This document shows, one piece after another, positions 60,582 to 64,000 of a stretch of DNA of 64,000 nt. Position 1 is the first letter of the stretch. The number at the start of each line of letters is the position of its first letter. The translations under genes were made by a program, and so were the position numbers. Location of the stretch: positions 1 through 64,000 of the forward strand of contig JASANH010001034.1 of assembly GCA_030248295.1 (NCBI GenBank), written 5' to 3'. The stretch comes from Mesodorylaimus sp. YZB2_4. Taxonomy: Eukaryota; Nematoda; Enoplea; Dorylaimida; Dorylaimidae. Below the pieces are notes generated by a model. That model had not been told where the DNA came from, did not search any database, and saw only the letters and a list, made by a program, of their open reading frames with translations.

Positions 60582-62758
60582 GTAAGGGATGCCAAGTGGG
60601 CAGTGCTGGGGTATAGTACAATATATTTTTGTTTTAAACTCTCTCAACTCCGCCGACAAATGAACAAAGCCTTTTTGTGCGTAGCAGGCCATCAGTCAGA
60701 CTATGGAGACCCTCTGTGCGTACGTGTCTCCCTCCATTTTGAGCATTTCCACACATGGGCACCCTGGGTTGCACCTGAGCCCTGCTGATTTTTTGCAGCT
60801 GGCACCTGAGACTGCTCTGCTCGTTTCGGCTGGGTCTCTTTTTGGTGCTCGTTTACTGTACAGTACTGGGTGAGTCACCCAGGCAAGGTCAGCGAATCGG
60901 AGTGGTTGTGGTCCATGTGTGTGAACCGTTTTACGCAAACTACAAAATGTGGCTATGACGTAAACTTGGACTTATGATAAATGGTTTTCGGTTTGTGACT
61001 CGTGGCGATTCAACATGTCTGAAAAATGAAAGTGAGATGATTTCTTGGAAAGTCAAGAAATAATAGAACGTTCTAAAGTAATCTTTTATCCTGTGCTTTT
61101 AACAAATATGGAAAACATGTTCGAAACTTTACTTTCTTATCACCGGAATGGCCAGTCTGATGCGATGACATAGCCGCGCAAAAACTCTGTCCTATTTTAG
61201 ACAATGACGTGTCCACGGATTAGTTTTGGCCAGCTACATGGGCGGTTTGGCGAGGTGATTTTATGAACGATGGGCTTATCTAGGACGTGTTGTTTTGTCA
61301 TGTTTTGCGTGGCCGGTGACGATGAACAGCCTATTTTTCATTCGTTCCATAAACGGACGCAGTCACGACCACTCTCATGTCAGGCAGATGGTCGGGGGGG
61401 GGGGGGGGGAGGGGAGGGTAGTAAGCGTTTTGGCATTGTTCCCCTAATCGGGCTTATCTTTTCCGACGAGTGCAGTCAGCAATGTTACCAGACTGGTTAT
61501 GGGCATAGTAGTGCTCGTAGTTTTTTTTCATTGTAGCACGGTTTTAGAGCGGGCGTGGGGAGGAGAATAGGAGTGAATAGGGAGGTACCACGCGGTCCTA
61601 CCCCGAGAGGATCATAGGAAATGAGATAAATCCTTTTGTGCAATGAACTACGCTGTGCTAGGTGGGATTGGGAGTGAAAGGACGGGGAGGAGGTCGTTAT
61701 GAAAGATGGTGGACGTAGTGAAGGCAGATATTAGGGCATGGACTCCGCGCCCCGACAGTTCACCTGTCTCCTCGCTCGCCCGCTGGTTCGTCGACCAACT
61801 TTATAATAACACAATTGTCGGACAGATGATGGCACAAAAAAGGACAGTAACAACTAGTTTTTTCCAGAGTATAAAATTTAGGCAAAGTGCAATGGTGATG
61901 GATGTTTTTCTCTTGATGAATATTAGGGCGTGTTTTGGAATGATTCACCCAGTTTTGTACCAAGTATGGATTGGAACTAATCTAGGCGATGTTTGAAAGA
62001 ATGTTGGTAGAAAGAAATTTTGGCTCCCTCGTTTCGCGCATTTAGAAGCTCCAACATGGCGGGTCGAATTTTGGCATGAAAATAAGTGTCTCGTGTGATG
62101 CATTCGAAGAGCACGAATCGCATTCTCGGAGGAAGGATTGACGTCACGGTGATATGTACAGGTTTTCTCAAAGCTCGGATGGTAGGGAGAAAGTAAAGCT
62201 GTAAAGTGAGCGAAGCATTCGAAAGTATGTTTGCCTTGGCATTCACCAACTGGCCAGCTATTCGAAGGTGCTATATTTTAGTGTTGGCTTGTCATTGGCG
62301 GCGTGCTCTTTAGGTCGTTTCAACTTTTCACCAACACTGTTTATAGCTCGTGTCAACTCTCTCCGCCTCGGCCCAGACTGCCATGCGAATCGAGACTTTT
62401 TCAATAATCGACTTTGGTATAGCGTAGACGAGGACGTAAATAGTTTAAAAACTAGTTTTTCACTGCAAGAATCACGTAGCGAGTAGACCGTAGATGTCGA
62501 ATTGAATTGAATAGTTCGGGGAATGAGCAAAGAAATTGTGCGACGAGCGTGGACACGAATGTTTTGGTGGGCAGGGGAGTCGGCTCGGCTCGGCTACTGG
62601 TGGGATGGTGGACAAAATAGACTGTCTGCGTGATAAGACCGCCAGAGCATCAAGGAAAGGGATGGTAATACTCACGTCAGCAGAAAGGGCACACGCAGCA
62701 AAATATCACGGTACCAATGCAAGGCAATAGCTTTCGAAATTCCTTTGCGATTTGTTTG
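60582..62758. other. USP intron 1 or downstream sequence
   Basis: This follows the USP exon 1 donor. I searched the plus strand for continuation of the peptidase fold (a Cys-x-x-Cys finger or the GGHY-type His box) and saw none. The intron probably runs past the Tc1 element and beyond the window. A 16-base G run at 61394-61409 is followed by further G tracts. Confidence 0.5.
61394..61424 (+). repeat. Poly-G tract with following G runs
   Basis: Sixteen G followed by 'aggggagggtag'. It could fold as a G-quadruplex if single-stranded on the sense strand of the USP transcript. Confidence 0.7.
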
Positions 62759-64000
62759 TACACTACGTTCCAAAAGTCTTGCACCACCCTTTGATTCCAC
62801 ACATTCTTTGCCTTTCAAAGTCTATTGATCACATTCATAGACACGCAGCTGGCCAAAAGTCATATCATCCTGCTCAGAATTTATTCGCCTTTCACATGAT
62901 TCACATATAAATCAATAAGACGTATTTCCCCCTTTCCTGGACTTCAATTCTTTGACCCTATTGGCCATACCATCAACTAAACGACGCAAGTAATCGATTG
63001 GCAAATTTTCCCAAACATCCTTTATACGTTTAAACAAGTCTTCCGCGTTCTTAAATGTTTCATATTGAATTTTACGAGCGATATAATCCCAAATATGTTC
63101 GATCGGATTCATATCTGGCGATTGAGGCGGCCAATCGATCATAACTTTCAATTTTTTATTTTCCATCCATTTCTTTGTCCTTTAACTGACATGACACGGC
63201 GCATTGTCTTGTTGAAAGAGATATTGGCCGTCAGGATGCAGTTTTTCGATTGATGGAATCAGCTTTGTTCGTAAAATCCGTATATAATGGTTAGAATCGA
63301 TTGATTCTTCCGCCCAATACAACTCGCCAACACCTTGGTAGCTGAAGGTACCCCAAACCATTACGCCTCCCCCACCAAATTTGACAGTCGTTTGAAGACA
63401 ATCCTTGTTCAGCCTTTCATTGGGCATCCTAAGACACCGCTGTGGCTTGTCAGAAACCAAATTGAACCGACTTTCATCCGACCACAGGACCTTTCTCCAA
63501 AAATCAGAATCCTTCTCCGAATACGTCGCTGCCCACTTCCTCCGTTTTTGTCGATTTGCCTTCGATAAAAGAGGTTTCCGAGCGCAAACGTAGCTGCCGA
63601 TGCCAACTTCATGAAGCCGCCTCATGACTGTCTGCTTGGACACTCGAACTCCTGTTGATTCTTCAATGTCCTTGCTTAATTGAGTCAAGCTTTGTTTGCG
63701 ATTCGACAAGGCCTTTCGTTTGATAACGTGATCGATGCGATCTGATGTCTTCCTGGGCCGACCAGTGCTTCCATTTCTTCTTCTTTTCACTGTTCCAGTT
63801 TCCTGCTCACGTTTCCGAATCCTCCCGACAGTTGATTGATTGATTTCGATGCGATGATTCTTGCTCATATGATCGGCAATCTCACGGTTACTCAACCCCG
63901 TCTTCGCATAAGCAATAATTTTTGCCGCTTTTTCAGGCCAAAGTGTTTTTTTTTCTCCAACTTTACGCACTGGGGCCCTAAAAAAAGTGAGAACGATAAT
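62759..64000 (-). mobile_element. Tc1/mariner DNA transposon, 5' end outside window
   Basis: The left boundary is set at a TA dinucleotide (62759-62760) followed by 'cactacgttccaaaagtctt' and 'gcaccaccc', which resembles Tc1-family terminal inverted repeats. The transposase frame lies inside on the minus strand. The partner inverted repeat should lie just beyond position 64000, so its identity and the target duplication cannot be checked here. The element probably sits inside an intron of the USP gene. Confidence 0.8.
62912..63970 (-). pseudogene. Tc1-type transposase, interrupted by one stop
   Basis: The frame runs from at least 63970 (and stays open to the window edge) to the stop at 62912, broken by a single in-frame TAA at 63184-63182. 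The N-terminal helix-turn-helix (GLSNREIADHMSK) and a GRPRK motif bind the inverted repeats. The catalytic acidic residues are in WSDESRF, FQQDNAPCH and DMNPIEH, with 35 codons between the second and third, counting the stop; classical Tc1 spacing is 34. The stop lies between the second aspartate and the glutamate, so translation would lose the third catalytic residue. Apart from that the reading frame is intact, which points to recent inactivation. The true start codon is not visible; the first in-window codon often taken as start is GTG. Confidence 0.9.

Noticed and set aside
1-64000. CRISPR array, bacterial operon, phage or toxin system
   Set aside because: No regularly spaced repeats or prokaryotic gene organisation; spliced animal genes account for the coding content.

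Overview
The window reads as nuclear DNA of an invertebrate animal, most likely a nematode. Genes are split by GT-AG introns of 55 bp to about 4 kb, sit far apart, and are surrounded by AT-rich, repeat-bearing DNA. Three things point to nematodes: a lipocalin-related secreted protein of the nematode LPR type, a Clc-like (claudin-superfamily) four-membrane-pass protein, and a degenerate array of the nematode telomere hexamer TTAGGC/GCCTAA. No species is claimed. All gene models were assembled by hand from splice signals, codon phase and remembered family sequences.

Layout. 4.1-5.7 kb (-): intronless fukutin/LicD-like membrane protein. 11.3-17.7 kb (-): prenylcysteine oxidase, 4 exons. 18.2-22.2 kb (-): EFR3, 4 exons. 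23.8-28.7 kb (-): epsin, 10 exons, with ENTH, UIM, DPW and NPF motifs. 29.2-30.5 kb (+): KDEL receptor, 5 exons, 212 aa. 31.3-40.5 kb (-): Mahogunin/RNF157-type RING E3 ligase, 14 exons. 42.1-44.1 kb (-): unrecognised protein with two membrane segments, 4 exons. 46.5-47.1 kb (-): Clc-like protein, with an orphan inverted copy of one segment at 47.6 kb (+). 47.8-53 kb: gene-poor DNA with SINE-like sequence and a 206-bp direct-repeat pair. 53.1-53.5 kb (-): possible small two-exon gene. 54.0-57.6 kb (-): lipocalin-related protein, 6 exons. 59.3-60.6 kb (+): first coding exon of a USP31/USP43-like deubiquitinase that continues past what I can follow. 62.8 kb to the end (-): Tc1/mariner element with one in-frame stop.

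Several neighbours act on membranes: EFR3 (plasma-membrane PI4-kinase scaffold), epsin (clathrin endocytosis) and the KDEL receptor (Golgi-to-ER retrieval). Epsin and the KDEL receptor are divergent across only 506 bp and may share a promoter. Two ubiquitin-pathway genes (the RING E3 and the USP) are also present. I found no operon, CRISPR array, rRNA or convincing intact tRNA. The more unusual observations are the unrecognised two-pass protein, the three in-phase epsin micro-exons, the TTAGGC-like intronic array, the direct-repeat pair and the orphan Clc segment beside tRNA-derived repeats.
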